A stretch of DNA of 12,686 nt from an uncultured Alphaproteobacteria bacterium (GTDB lineage Bacteria; Pseudomonadota; Alphaproteobacteria; CALKHQ01): assembly GCA_937988735.1 (NCBI GenBank), contig CALKHQ010000336.1:1-12686 (forward strand), in the 5' to 3' direction. The notes beneath the pieces were generated by a model. The model was given only the letters and a program-made list of their open reading frames with translations. It ran no database searches and was not told the DNA's origin. A program made the position numbers and the translations under genes. Of the stretch, positions 1 through 6,499 are shown piece after piece. Position 1 is the first letter of the stretch; every line of letters begins with the position of its first letter.

Positions 1-777
1 GTCGGTGATGCCGAGGGAGCGCGCCGCGCTGTCCACCAGCGCCCGCACCCGGTCATGCACCGCGGGCGGCAGGAAGCTCGGCAGGTCGCCGCCGTTCTCG
101 ATGATGTGGGGCGCGTAGACGTCGAGGAGCTCGTAGTTGCGGTCGGAAAAGCCGGGCGTGTGCGCGACGCCGCCGATGACCAGGCTTTCGGTGGAGACCT
201 GCGGCCCGGCCGCGAAGCGCTCCAGCACCAGCCGCCGGCTGGGCGACCAGCTCATGGAAAAGCGGAACGCCCAGCGCAGGTCCTCCTGCCCGGTGAGCCG
301 CAGCACGCCGCGTGCCCCGCGGCTGTCCGCCGGCTTCACCACCAGCGGAAAGCCCTGACGCCGGACCTCGCGCAGGAACTGGTCCAGGCTGGTGATCTCG
401 CAGAACCACGGCTGCGGCACGCCATCGACAGCGAACTTCCGCTTCATCGCGAGCTTGTCCACCGCCCGCGCCCCGGCTTCGGGGCCCGGGCCGCGCAGAC
501 CCAGCGCCTCGGCCACGGCCGCGACGCTGTGCGGACAGTCGGTGGCGAGCGCGAGCACGCCGTCGATCCGCCCGCCGGCGCGCACATGGGCGAGCGCCGC
601 CGCCCGTACCTCCTCCGGGTGATAGGCGCTGGCGATCAGCGCACCGTCGGCGACCCGGCAGCCGGGGGCCTCGGGATCACGGTCGGCGACGAGAACCCTG
701 CAGCCCAGGTCCACCGCCCGCCGGATGCCGGGAAGGACCTCGACGCCGCCGCCGACGAACAGGATGGTCGGCGTCAA
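1..777 (-). CDS. ATP-grasp ligase, C-terminus cut by window edge
   Basis: The minus strand reads open for 259 codons from a TTG at 777 to the window edge. Seen: an N-terminal nucleotide-binding-like strand (ILFVGGG, residues 5-11) followed by ADRDPEAPG (31-39), which is the pre-ATP-grasp fold; KLAMKRKFAVDGVPQPWF (108-125), typical of the ATP-grasp hinge; FPLVVKPADSRGARGV (143-158), the ATP-binding lysine and small glycine loop; and LERFAAGPQVSTESLVIGG (185-203). The family joins a carboxylate to an amine or other nucleophile through an acyl-phosphate, using ATP. The metal-binding C-terminal part lies outside. No ATG or GTG fits near the start; the TTG overlaps the reductase stop as TTGA, arguing for translational coupling. 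In this sugar operon it may attach an amino acid or acyl group to a sugar amine, but that is inference. Family assignment is firm, substrate unknown. Confidence 0.85.
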   Translation of the reverse strand, partial: MTPTILFVGGGVEVLPGIRRAVDLGCRVLVADRDPEAPGCRVADGALIASAYHPEEVRAAALAHVRAGGRIDGVLALATDCPHSVAAVAEALGLRGPGPEAGARAVDKLAMKRKFAVDGVPQPWFCEITSLDQFLREVRRQGFPLVVKPADSRGARGVLRLTGQEDLRWAFRFSMSWSPSRRLVLERFAAGPQVSTESLVIGGVAHTPGFSDRNYELLDVYAPHIIENGGDLPSFLPPAVHDRVRALVDSAARSLGITD

Positions 778-1523
778 AAGTAGAGCCCCCCGTTCACGTT
801 GATGGTCTGCGCAGTCACGTAGCTCGAGGCGTCGGAGGCGAGCCACACCACCGCCGCCGCCACTTCCTCGGCGGTGCCGAGGCGCCCGAGCGGGATCGAC
901 GCCGCCGCCTGCTGCACCGCCGGGCTGGCGAGGCCGCCGGCCGCCATCTCGGACGCTATCAGGCCGGCCGCCACGGTGTTGCAGCGGATGTTCTTCCGCG
1001 CGCCGAAGCGGGCGATCACCTGGGCGAGCGAGATCAGACCCGCCTTCGACGCCGCATAGTGCGCGGTGCGCGGGCCGCCGTACTGGCCGCTCACCGATCC
1101 GGTCATCACGATCGAGCCACCGCCCGAGGCTTCCAGATGCGGCAGGGCCTCCTGCGCCACCACGAAGGGGCCGCGCAGGTTCACGTCCATGATCTCCTGC
1201 CAGTCCGCGTCGGTGACCTGGTCGAAGTCCGTCGGCCTGTTGATGCCGGCGTTGTTGGCGACGACGTGAAGTCCGCCGAAGGTCGCGACCACCTCCGCCA
1301 GCACCGCCTTCACCCGCGGCCGGTCGCGCACGTCCATGGCATAGGCCGCCGCCGTGCCGCCGTCCGCCTCGATCGCCGCCACCACGCCTGCCGCCGCGTC
1401 GGCCTCGGCGCGGTAGGTCAGCGCCACCCGGGCCCCGGCCGCGGCCAGCGCGATCGCGATCGCGCGGCCGATGCCGCGCGACCCGCCGGTGACCAGCGCC
1501 ACCTTGCCGTCGAGGACGCCCAC
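774..1523 (-). CDS. Short-chain dehydrogenase/reductase (FabG-like)
   Basis: A classical SDR of 249 residues, the normal family length. Seen: cofactor motif TGGSRGIG (12-19), the NNAG motif (90-93), the active-site Asn in DVNLRGPF (N115), catalytic Ser143, and YAASK with Tyr156 and Lys160. The family oxidises or reduces an alcohol/ketone with NAD(P)H. It resembles 3-oxoacyl-ACP reductase, but such proteins in sugar operons commonly act on keto-sugars. The usual PG after the last strand (NxVxPG) is AG here (TVAAG, 183-187), a small departure. The start is GTG, with an AAGGCGG ribosome site 7 bases upstream inside the end of the transketolase gene; its stop overlaps the TTG of the ATP-grasp gene. 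Placement directly after a transketolase pair suggests it acts on a transketolase product (inference). Confidence 0.9.
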   Translation of the reverse strand: MGVLDGKVALVTGGSRGIGRAIAIALAAAGARVALTYRAEADAAAGVVAAIEADGGTAAAYAMDVRDRPRVKAVLAEVVATFGGLHVVANNAGINRPTDFDQVTDADWQEIMDVNLRGPFVVAQEALPHLEASGGGSIVMTGSVSGQYGGPRTAHYAASKAGLISLAQVIARFGARKNIRCNTVAAGLIASEMAAGGLASPAVQQAAASIPLGRLGTAEEVAAAVVWLASDASSYVTAQTINVNGGLYF

Positions 1524-1525
1524 GC

Positions 1526-2527
1526 TCAGGCCGCCTTGCGGGCGAGCGCCCGTTCCGCAGCGTCCGCGATGTGCGGGCCGGTCAGCCCGTATTTCTCCGC
1601 CAGCTCCTCGGGCTCGCCGGATTCGCCGAAACAGTCGCGGACGCCGACGAACTCGACCGGCACCGGCACCGACGTCGCCAGCGCCTCGGCGACCGCACCG
1701 CCCAGCCCGCCGTGGATGTTGTGGTCCTCGCAGGTGACGATGCAGCCGGTCTCGCGGGCGCAGCGGGCGAGCAGCTCGGCATCGATCGGCTTCAGCGTCG
1801 GCATGTTGACGACCCGCGCCGCGATCCCCTTCTTCGCCAGCAGCGCCGCTGCATCCAGTGCGCGGGCGACCTCGACCCCGCAGGCGACCAGCGTCACGTC
1901 GCGGCCGTCGCGCAGGATCTGGCCCCTGCCGATGGCGAAGGAATGCCCCTCGCCGAACACGCGGCGCGCAGGGCTGCGGCCGGTGCGCAGATAGACCGGC
2001 CCGTCCACGTCGAAGATCGCCTTCGCTGCCAGCGCCGCCTCCACCGGATCAGCGGGGGAGACCACGGTCATGCCCGGGATCGCCCGGAAGCCCGCCAGAT
2101 CCTCCAGCGCCTGCGCCGAGGCGCCGTCGGGCCCGGTGTCGAGGCCCGGGTGGCTGGCGACGATCTTCACGTTGCGCCGGTCATAGGCGATGGACAGCCG
2201 CGCCTGCTCGATCGCGCGGTAGCAGAAGACGGCGAAGGTGGTGACCACCGGCACCAGACCGGTCGCCGCCATGCCGCCCGCCACCGCCATCATGTTCTGC
2301 TCGGCGATGCCGAACTGGTAGAACCGGTCGGGGAAGGCCCTGCGGAAATGGTGCATGCCGGTGCCGCCGGCGATGTCGGCGTCCAGCACCACGATCCGCG
2401 GGTCCTCCGCCGCCACGGCGACCAGCGCCCGGCCGAAGGCCTCGCGCAGCGAGTCGCCCGACGACCCGATCTGCTGGGGAACCAGCGGCTCGGCCCCCGA
2501 GGCCTGGATGCGCTTAGTGACCGACAT
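1526..2527 (-). CDS. Transketolase, C-terminal subunit (Pyr + C-terminal domains)
   Basis: 333 residues covering the pyrimidine-binding and C-terminal domains of transketolase. Seen: the domain start LREAFGRALVAVAAEDPRIV (27-46); GIAEQNMM (73-80), whose Glu76 is the conserved residue that activates the thiamine diphosphate pyrimidine; TGPDGASAQALEDLAGFR-type loop (near 137-155); and a C-terminal Rossmann-like domain with VTLVACGVEVARALDAAALL. Known for the family: such split halves associate to form one ThDP enzyme that moves two-carbon ketol units between sugars. It starts with ATG 14 bp inside the upstream subunit gene, so the two halves are co-translated. Its stop lies 2 bp before the reductase start. 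It is a specialised, sugar-operon copy rather than the housekeeping enzyme, judged from its context; a DXS-like condensation activity is possible. Confidence 0.93.
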   Translation of the reverse strand: MSVTKRIQASGAEPLVPQQIGSSGDSLREAFGRALVAVAAEDPRIVVLDADIAGGTGMHHFRRAFPDRFYQFGIAEQNMMAVAGGMAATGLVPVVTTFAVFCYRAIEQARLSIAYDRRNVKIVASHPGLDTGPDGASAQALEDLAGFRAIPGMTVVSPADPVEAALAAKAIFDVDGPVYLRTGRSPARRVFGEGHSFAIGRGQILRDGRDVTLVACGVEVARALDAAALLAKKGIAARVVNMPTLKPIDAELLARCARETGCIVTCEDHNIHGGLGGAVAEALATSVPVPVEFVGVRDCFGESGEPEELAEKYGLTGPHIADAAERALARKAA

Positions 2528-3407
2528 GGCTCGCCTCCCGGCCCGCGGGCGCGAGCGCCCAGCTGATCTCGTCCTCGTCGGCGCCGAGCTCGATCAGCGC
2601 GGCAACCAGCTCCTCGTCCTTCATCCTGACGCTGCCGTGCCAGTGCGGCGCGCCGGCCATGAAGCTGACCCCCTGCCCCTTCACGGTGTCGGCGATGATG
2701 ACGCTGGGGCGGTCGGTGCAGGCGCGGGCGGCGGCGAAGGCCGCGAGGATGGCCGGGATGTCGTGGCCGTCGATCGGGATCGCGTTCCAGCCGAACGCCT
2801 CCCATTTCCCGGCCAGCGGCTCCAGCCCCATGATGTTGGCCGGCGCGTCGTCGCTCTGCAGCTTGTTGTAGTCGACGATGGCGCAGAGGGAGGCGAGCCG
2901 CCAGTGGGCGGCGCACATGGCGCCCTCCCAGATCTCGCCCTCCTGCAGCTCGCCGTCGCCGAGCATGACGTAGACGCGCGCGGGGCTGCCGGCGTGGCGC
3001 AGCCCCAGCGCCATCCCGATCGCCTGCGAGAAGCCCTGGCCGAGGGAGCCGGTCGAAGCCTCGATCCACGGAAGCTGGCTGGCGTAGGGATGGCCCTGCA
3101 GCGGGCTGCCGAGCTTGCGCAGCGTCGGCACCAGCGCGCGGTCGAGCAGCCCCGCATCGGCCAGCGCCCCGTAGAGCGCCGGGCAGCTGTGCCCCTTCGA
3201 CAGCACGAAGCGGTCCCGGTCCGGCCACGCCGGATTGGTCGGGTCGAGCCGCAGCTCGCTGCGGTAGAGGCAGGTCAGCAGGTCGGCGGCGGAGAGCGCG
3301 CCGCCCGGATGTCCGGAGCCGGCGCCGTAGATCGCCGTCAGCGCATAGCGCCGCACCTGGGCGGCATGGGCGGCGAGCTGCGCGGGGTCGGGTGGGGTGT
3401 GCGTCAC
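2514..3407 (-). CDS. Transketolase, N-terminal subunit (ThDP-binding)
   Basis: 297 residues forming the diphosphate-binding half of a split transketolase. Seen: GSGHPGG (30-36), FVLSKGHSCPALY (67-79), the ThDP/magnesium motif GDG (150-152) with NK at 181-182 (GDGELQEGE then VDYNKLQ), and TVKGQGVSFM near 241-250. I chose the GTG at 3407 over the GTG at 3452 because GGAG lies six bases upstream of it, while the longer form has no ribosome site and adds 15 residues not typical of the family. This is the first gene after a 152-bp gap, so it may head a separate unit made of transketolase, reductase and ATP-grasp. With the next gene it should make one active enzyme; the substrate is unknown. Confidence 0.93.
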   Translation of the reverse strand: MTHTPPDPAQLAAHAAQVRRYALTAIYGAGSGHPGGALSAADLLTCLYRSELRLDPTNPAWPDRDRFVLSKGHSCPALYGALADAGLLDRALVPTLRKLGSPLQGHPYASQLPWIEASTGSLGQGFSQAIGMALGLRHAGSPARVYVMLGDGELQEGEIWEGAMCAAHWRLASLCAIVDYNKLQSDDAPANIMGLEPLAGKWEAFGWNAIPIDGHDIPAILAAFAAARACTDRPSVIIADTVKGQGVSFMAGAPHWHGSVRMKDEELVAALIELGADEDEISWALAPAGREASHVGH

Positions 3408-3413
3408 GGGAAG

Positions 3414-3417
3414 CTCC
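3414..3417 (-). promoter_or_regulatory. Ribosome-binding site deciding the transketolase N-subunit start
   Basis: GGAG on the minus strand, six bases (CTTCCC) before the GTG at 3407. It favours this start over the upstream in-frame GTG at 3452, which has no purine-rich stretch in front. Confidence 0.6.
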
Positions 3418-3507
3418 AGGACGGAACGCGACTGGAGCCACGATGGCGGCACAAGTTTGGATTTTTGGTTAATGCCAGATTGCCGGCAACCCCGTCCCTT
3501 TCACGCG

Positions 3508-3543
3508 CGTCATTGCCGCGTCGCTGCGCGACCCGCAATGACG
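3508..3543. repeat. Imperfect 36-bp palindrome between operon halves (REP-like or attenuator)
   Basis: CGTCATTGC (3508-3516) pairs perfectly with GCAATGACG (3535-3543); inside, GTCGC (3520-3524) pairs with GCGAC (3528-3532) around a TGC loop, leaving a small 3x2 internal loop. It begins 16 bases after the stop of the sulfotransferase fusion on the minus strand. There is no T-run behind it, so it is not a classical intrinsic terminator. Its arms resemble the GTCATTGCG-type palindromes dispersed in many alphaproteobacterial genomes (recollection). The rest of the gap (3408-3559) is AT-richer near 3450-3475 and holds the 10-bp palindrome TTGCCGGCAA (3480-3489). Confidence 0.6.
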
Positions 3544-3559
3544 GTGTCGCGGGATCCGG

Positions 3560-5536
3560 TCAGCCTGCCAGCAGCGCCGCGAACGGCACCGTCGCCGCGC
3601 CGGGCGCGATGCGGGCGGCTTCGGCGACGATCTCGCCGGCGAACTCGCGGGACGCGATGACGATGGTGTCCACCGCCTGACCCGCCAGCCCGGCGGGAGC
3701 GATCAGCGGCGCACCGTGGACGGCGGCGGTGTGCTTGACCAGCTCGCGGTCCACCACCGCAGCAATCCGGCCGAGGTCGAGGCCGCCGATGCGCACCAGG
3801 CTGTCGAGGATGCGCCCGGCGCCCCAGATCGCGACCCGGCCGCAGTCGGCCATCCGGGCGATCCGCGCCGCCGCGCCGGCAAGCGCCGCCCGGTTGGCGG
3901 CAAGGCGCTCCACATAGCCCGCGATCAGCGCGGCCGTGCGCGCCGGGTCGCCCGGCGGCAGCGCGCCGCGCCACGGGCCGCGCTCGACCACCGCCGACAG
4001 GTGGAGGCCCGCCGCGATCCCGGCCACGGGCCGCAGCCCCGCGCGGGCCAGCGCCAGCGCCAGGCTGTCGCGGTCGAAATGGTAGAGGTGCTTGTCGATG
4101 AACCATTCCTCGACGATGTCGGCGCTGGCGACGGTGGCGAGGTCCGGCACCTCGATGTAGGCGACACCGCCGGGGGCCAGCGCCGCCGCGATCTGCTTCA
4201 GCACCGCCACCGGGTCGGCGACGTGCTCCAGCGTGTGGCTGCAGTGGACGAGGTCGTGGCCGCCTTCCTCCAGCGCCACCGCCTCGACCGGCGCAAGGTG
4301 CAGCGTCACCCCCGGCAGCGCGGCATAGTCGCCAACCACGCGCGCATCCGGCTCCACCGCCGTGATCGTCGCCTCCGGCCAGGCTTCGCGGGCCGCGAAC
4401 AGGAACGCGCCGCGGTTGCTGCCGATGTCGAGGATGCGCCGCGGCTGGCGGCCGCCGAGGGCGGCCATGGTGTCGGCAACGCGGAAGCCCTTGCCGTAGC
4501 GCAGGTTGCCCCAGTCGGCGCCGCCCGAGATCGCCGCCGGCTGCCGCGCCGCCGTCGCCGTGCGCGGCAGGCTCTGCACCAGCGCGCAGTCCTGGCACAG
4601 ATGCACGGTGAGGCCGCGCCGGGTGCCGTCGGGCCGATAGACAGGGCGGAGGTCGGCGCCGCCACACAGCGGGCAGCGCTCCCCGCCGGCCGTCTCGAGC
4701 GGCGCCGGCCGGTAGTCCACGGCATATTCTTCCCGCCCGGCATAGCCGAGCCGCTGCATCATGACGCCCGCGATCGCCTCGAACCGCCGGCGCTGTTGGT
4801 CGGTCAGCAGCCGGTCCTCCGGCCGGTTCACGTTGTGCGGCCGGCGGAAGGCAGCGAAGTGATCCGCGTGCCACGGCAGTTCGAGGAAGGCGAACAGCCG
4901 GCGGAGCCCGGCCTCGTCGGCGACGAGCTCCTCGAGGCGAAAGGTTTCCGCCATTCCGGTCGGGAGCGTCGCCGTCGCGTCGAGGATGACGCGGTTCACC
5001 TCCGCCCAGTGGAAGGCGATGCGCTGGAACTGGTCAAATCCGGCGAAGGCCTCGGCCTGCGGGTGATCCGGTCGGGGCAGCGGCCACCAGTAGCGCTTCT
5101 CCGGCGGCGGCATCACGCCGTGCCCGTCCCGCCAGCGTGCGAGGGCAGCCACGCTTGCGTCGTCGTAGCACTCGTCGGCGAGCTTGTGGAAAAAGGACGA
5201 GGCGACCTTGCGGCCGTCGCGCACGACGTGGACGAAGCGCGCCTCCGGCCACAGCCGGGCGATGACCGGCATGATCCACGACAGCTTGTTGGAGCTGTCG
5301 CCCCACACCCCCGCCTCGGAAAGCGCGATCGCCGCGCCGTGGCAGCCCGACAGCACCGCGCGCACCTCGCCCTCGTCGGCGAGGCCCATGGCGTAGCGGC
5401 AGGCGACCGGCTGGATGTGGGTGCACAGATATTCGTGGTGCATCTCGACACCCGGCACCTGCGCCAGCAGCTTCGCCAGCGCCGCCGTGCCGGAGCGCCC
5501 GCTGCCGACGACGAAGATGGGCCGCGTTGTCTTCAT
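3560..5536 (-). CDS. Fusion of P-loop sulfotransferase and sugar C-methyltransferase
   Basis: 658 residues, two enzymes in one chain. Residues 1-270 are a sulfotransferase: FVVGSGRSGTAAL (8-20) is the PAPS 5'-phosphosulfate loop and VVRDGRKVASSFF (104-116) the 3'-phosphate motif. Residues 285-655 match the three-part sugar C-methyltransferase layout: a zinc site with Cys288, Cys291, Cys314 and Cys317; a SAM domain with ILDIGSNRGAFLF (368-380) and HTLEHVADP (434-442); and a C-terminal putative-nucleotide-fold domain starting VAIWGAGRILDSL (568-580) with VVDRELVKH (594-602). Known relatives of the second part methylate a ring carbon of deoxy-keto sugars. Together they would sulfate and C-methylate a sugar, or one sugar and one other acceptor. 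ATG start, weak ribosome site, 24 bp after the previous gene. Domain calls are strong; substrates unknown. An assembly error joining two genes is unlikely, since the linker reads smoothly. Confidence 0.88.
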   Translation of the reverse strand: MKTTRPIFVVGSGRSGTAALAKLLAQVPGVEMHHEYLCTHIQPVACRYAMGLADEGEVRAVLSGCHGAAIALSEAGVWGDSSNKLSWIMPVIARLWPEARFVHVVRDGRKVASSFFHKLADECYDDASVAALARWRDGHGVMPPPEKRYWWPLPRPDHPQAEAFAGFDQFQRIAFHWAEVNRVILDATATLPTGMAETFRLEELVADEAGLRRLFAFLELPWHADHFAAFRRPHNVNRPEDRLLTDQQRRRFEAIAGVMMQRLGYAGREEYAVDYRPAPLETAGGERCPLCGGADLRPVYRPDGTRRGLTVHLCQDCALVQSLPRTATAARQPAAISGGADWGNLRYGKGFRVADTMAALGGRQPRRILDIGSNRGAFLFAAREAWPEATITAVEPDARVVGDYAALPGVTLHLAPVEAVALEEGGHDLVHCSHTLEHVADPVAVLKQIAAALAPGGVAYIEVPDLATVASADIVEEWFIDKHLYHFDRDSLALALARAGLRPVAGIAAGLHLSAVVERGPWRGALPPGDPARTAALIAGYVERLAANRAALAGAAARIARMADCGRVAIWGAGRILDSLVRIGGLDLGRIAAVVDRELVKHTAAVHGAPLIAPAGLAGQAVDTIVIASREFAGEIVAEAARIAPGAATVPFAALLAG

Positions 5537-5560
5537 TGCAGCGTCTCGCGATGGAGGTTG

Positions 5561-6499
5561 TCAGGCCTGCGCATGGAGCACCAGCTCCCGGCCGAGGCCC
5601 TGGGCGGCAAGGCTGTCATAGAGCCGGGCCAGCAGGTCGGCCTGCCCCGCCGCGCGCAGCGCGGTCTCGAACACCTTGCGCTTCCGGTGACAGGCGCGGC
5701 CCAGGGCATCGTTGCCGACATAGACGTCGCCCATCAGCAGGAACAGCTCCATCGGGAAGGTGGCGCCGCAGTGCACCACCCGGAACCCCGCGCGTTCGAC
5801 CAGCCGCGCCAGCGTCGTGCCGGTGAAGTAGTTGAGGTGATGGGGCGGCGCGACCCACCACGGGGAGAGGCCCTGCGCCTGGGCCGCGCGCTGCAGCGGA
5901 TTGAAGTCGTTGGGCACCACCACGCACAGCGCGCCGCCGGGCCTGAGCAGGCCGCGCGCCGCAGCCAGCAGCGCTGCCGGGTCCGGCACATGCTCGAGCA
6001 CCAGCGCCATGTGAATCGCATCGACCGGCGGCAGCGTCGCCGCCATCGCGGCGTCGAAAAAGCCTTCGCGGATGTCGTGGCCGAGCCCGCGGGCGTGTGC
6101 CGCCGCCTGCCGCGACGGCTCGACGCCCAGCGTCCGCCAGCCGCGGGCGGCGGCGGCATCGAGGAACAGGCCCGGCCCGCTGCCGATGTCGAGCATGATC
6201 CGGTCGCCCGCCGGCAACCCCGCCTCCATCCGCTGCAGCCGCTCGTCATAGACATCGAGCCACCAGGCGCGGTCCTCCTCGGTGCGGGCGAGGTAGAGCG
6301 GCTTCTCGGCGGCGTAGTAGTCGTGGGCGTAGGTCGCGACCAGTTCCTCCACCGTCGGCACCGGAGTCGCGTGGGCGAAGCCGCAGGCGGCGCAGTCGAT
6401 CACGGCAAAGCCATTGCGCTCCGCGAGCAGCGGGCCGTGGTGATCCGCGGCCTGGTCATGATCGCCGGACGGGAGCGGCAGGGCGGCGGCGCCGGTCAT
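5561..6499 (-). CDS. Class I SAM-dependent methyltransferase
   Basis: 312 residues. Seen: a short N-terminal cysteine pair (Cys36 and Cys39 in DCAACGFAHATPVP), of the kind that forms half of a zinc ribbon in sugar methyltransferases; SAM motif I MLDIGSGPGLFLD (102-114); acidic residue Glu127 in LGVEPSRQ; motif IV-V region MALVLEHVPDP (164-174) followed by LLRPGGALCVVVPND (184-198); and an aromatic HHLNYFTG segment typical of the Methyltransf_11/23 group acting on polysaccharide or nucleotide-sugar substrates. Its ATG overlaps the stop of the PseG fusion (ATGA), so the two are coupled. Only the N-terminal half of the cysteine pattern of the neighbouring C-methyltransferase is present, and there is no C-terminal extension, so O- or N-methylation is more likely than C-methylation (inference). 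Confidence 0.87.
   Translation of the reverse strand: MTGAAALPLPSGDHDQAADHHGPLLAERNGFAVIDCAACGFAHATPVPTVEELVATYAHDYYAAEKPLYLARTEEDRAWWLDVYDERLQRMEAGLPAGDRIMLDIGSGPGLFLDAAAARGWRTLGVEPSRQAAAHARGLGHDIREGFFDAAMAATLPPVDAIHMALVLEHVPDPAALLAAARGLLRPGGALCVVVPNDFNPLQRAAQAQGLSPWWVAPPHHLNYFTGTTLARLVERAGFRVVHCGATFPMELFLLMGDVYVGNDALGRACHRKRKVFETALRAAGQADLLARLYDSLAAQGLGRELVLHAQA

Noticed and set aside
55..783. Plus-strand open frame of 242 codons
   Set aside because: Shadow of the ATP-grasp gene, whose minus-strand translation shows family motifs across the same stretch.
3408..3452. Longer transketolase N-subunit from GTG at 3452
   Set aside because: No Shine-Dalgarno; the 15 extra residues are not family-like, while the GTG at 3407 has GGAG six bases upstream.
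2355..3680. Plus-strand open frame of 441 codons across the transketolase genes and gap
   Set aside because: Antisense to recognisable transketolase halves, low-complexity product, no ribosome site.
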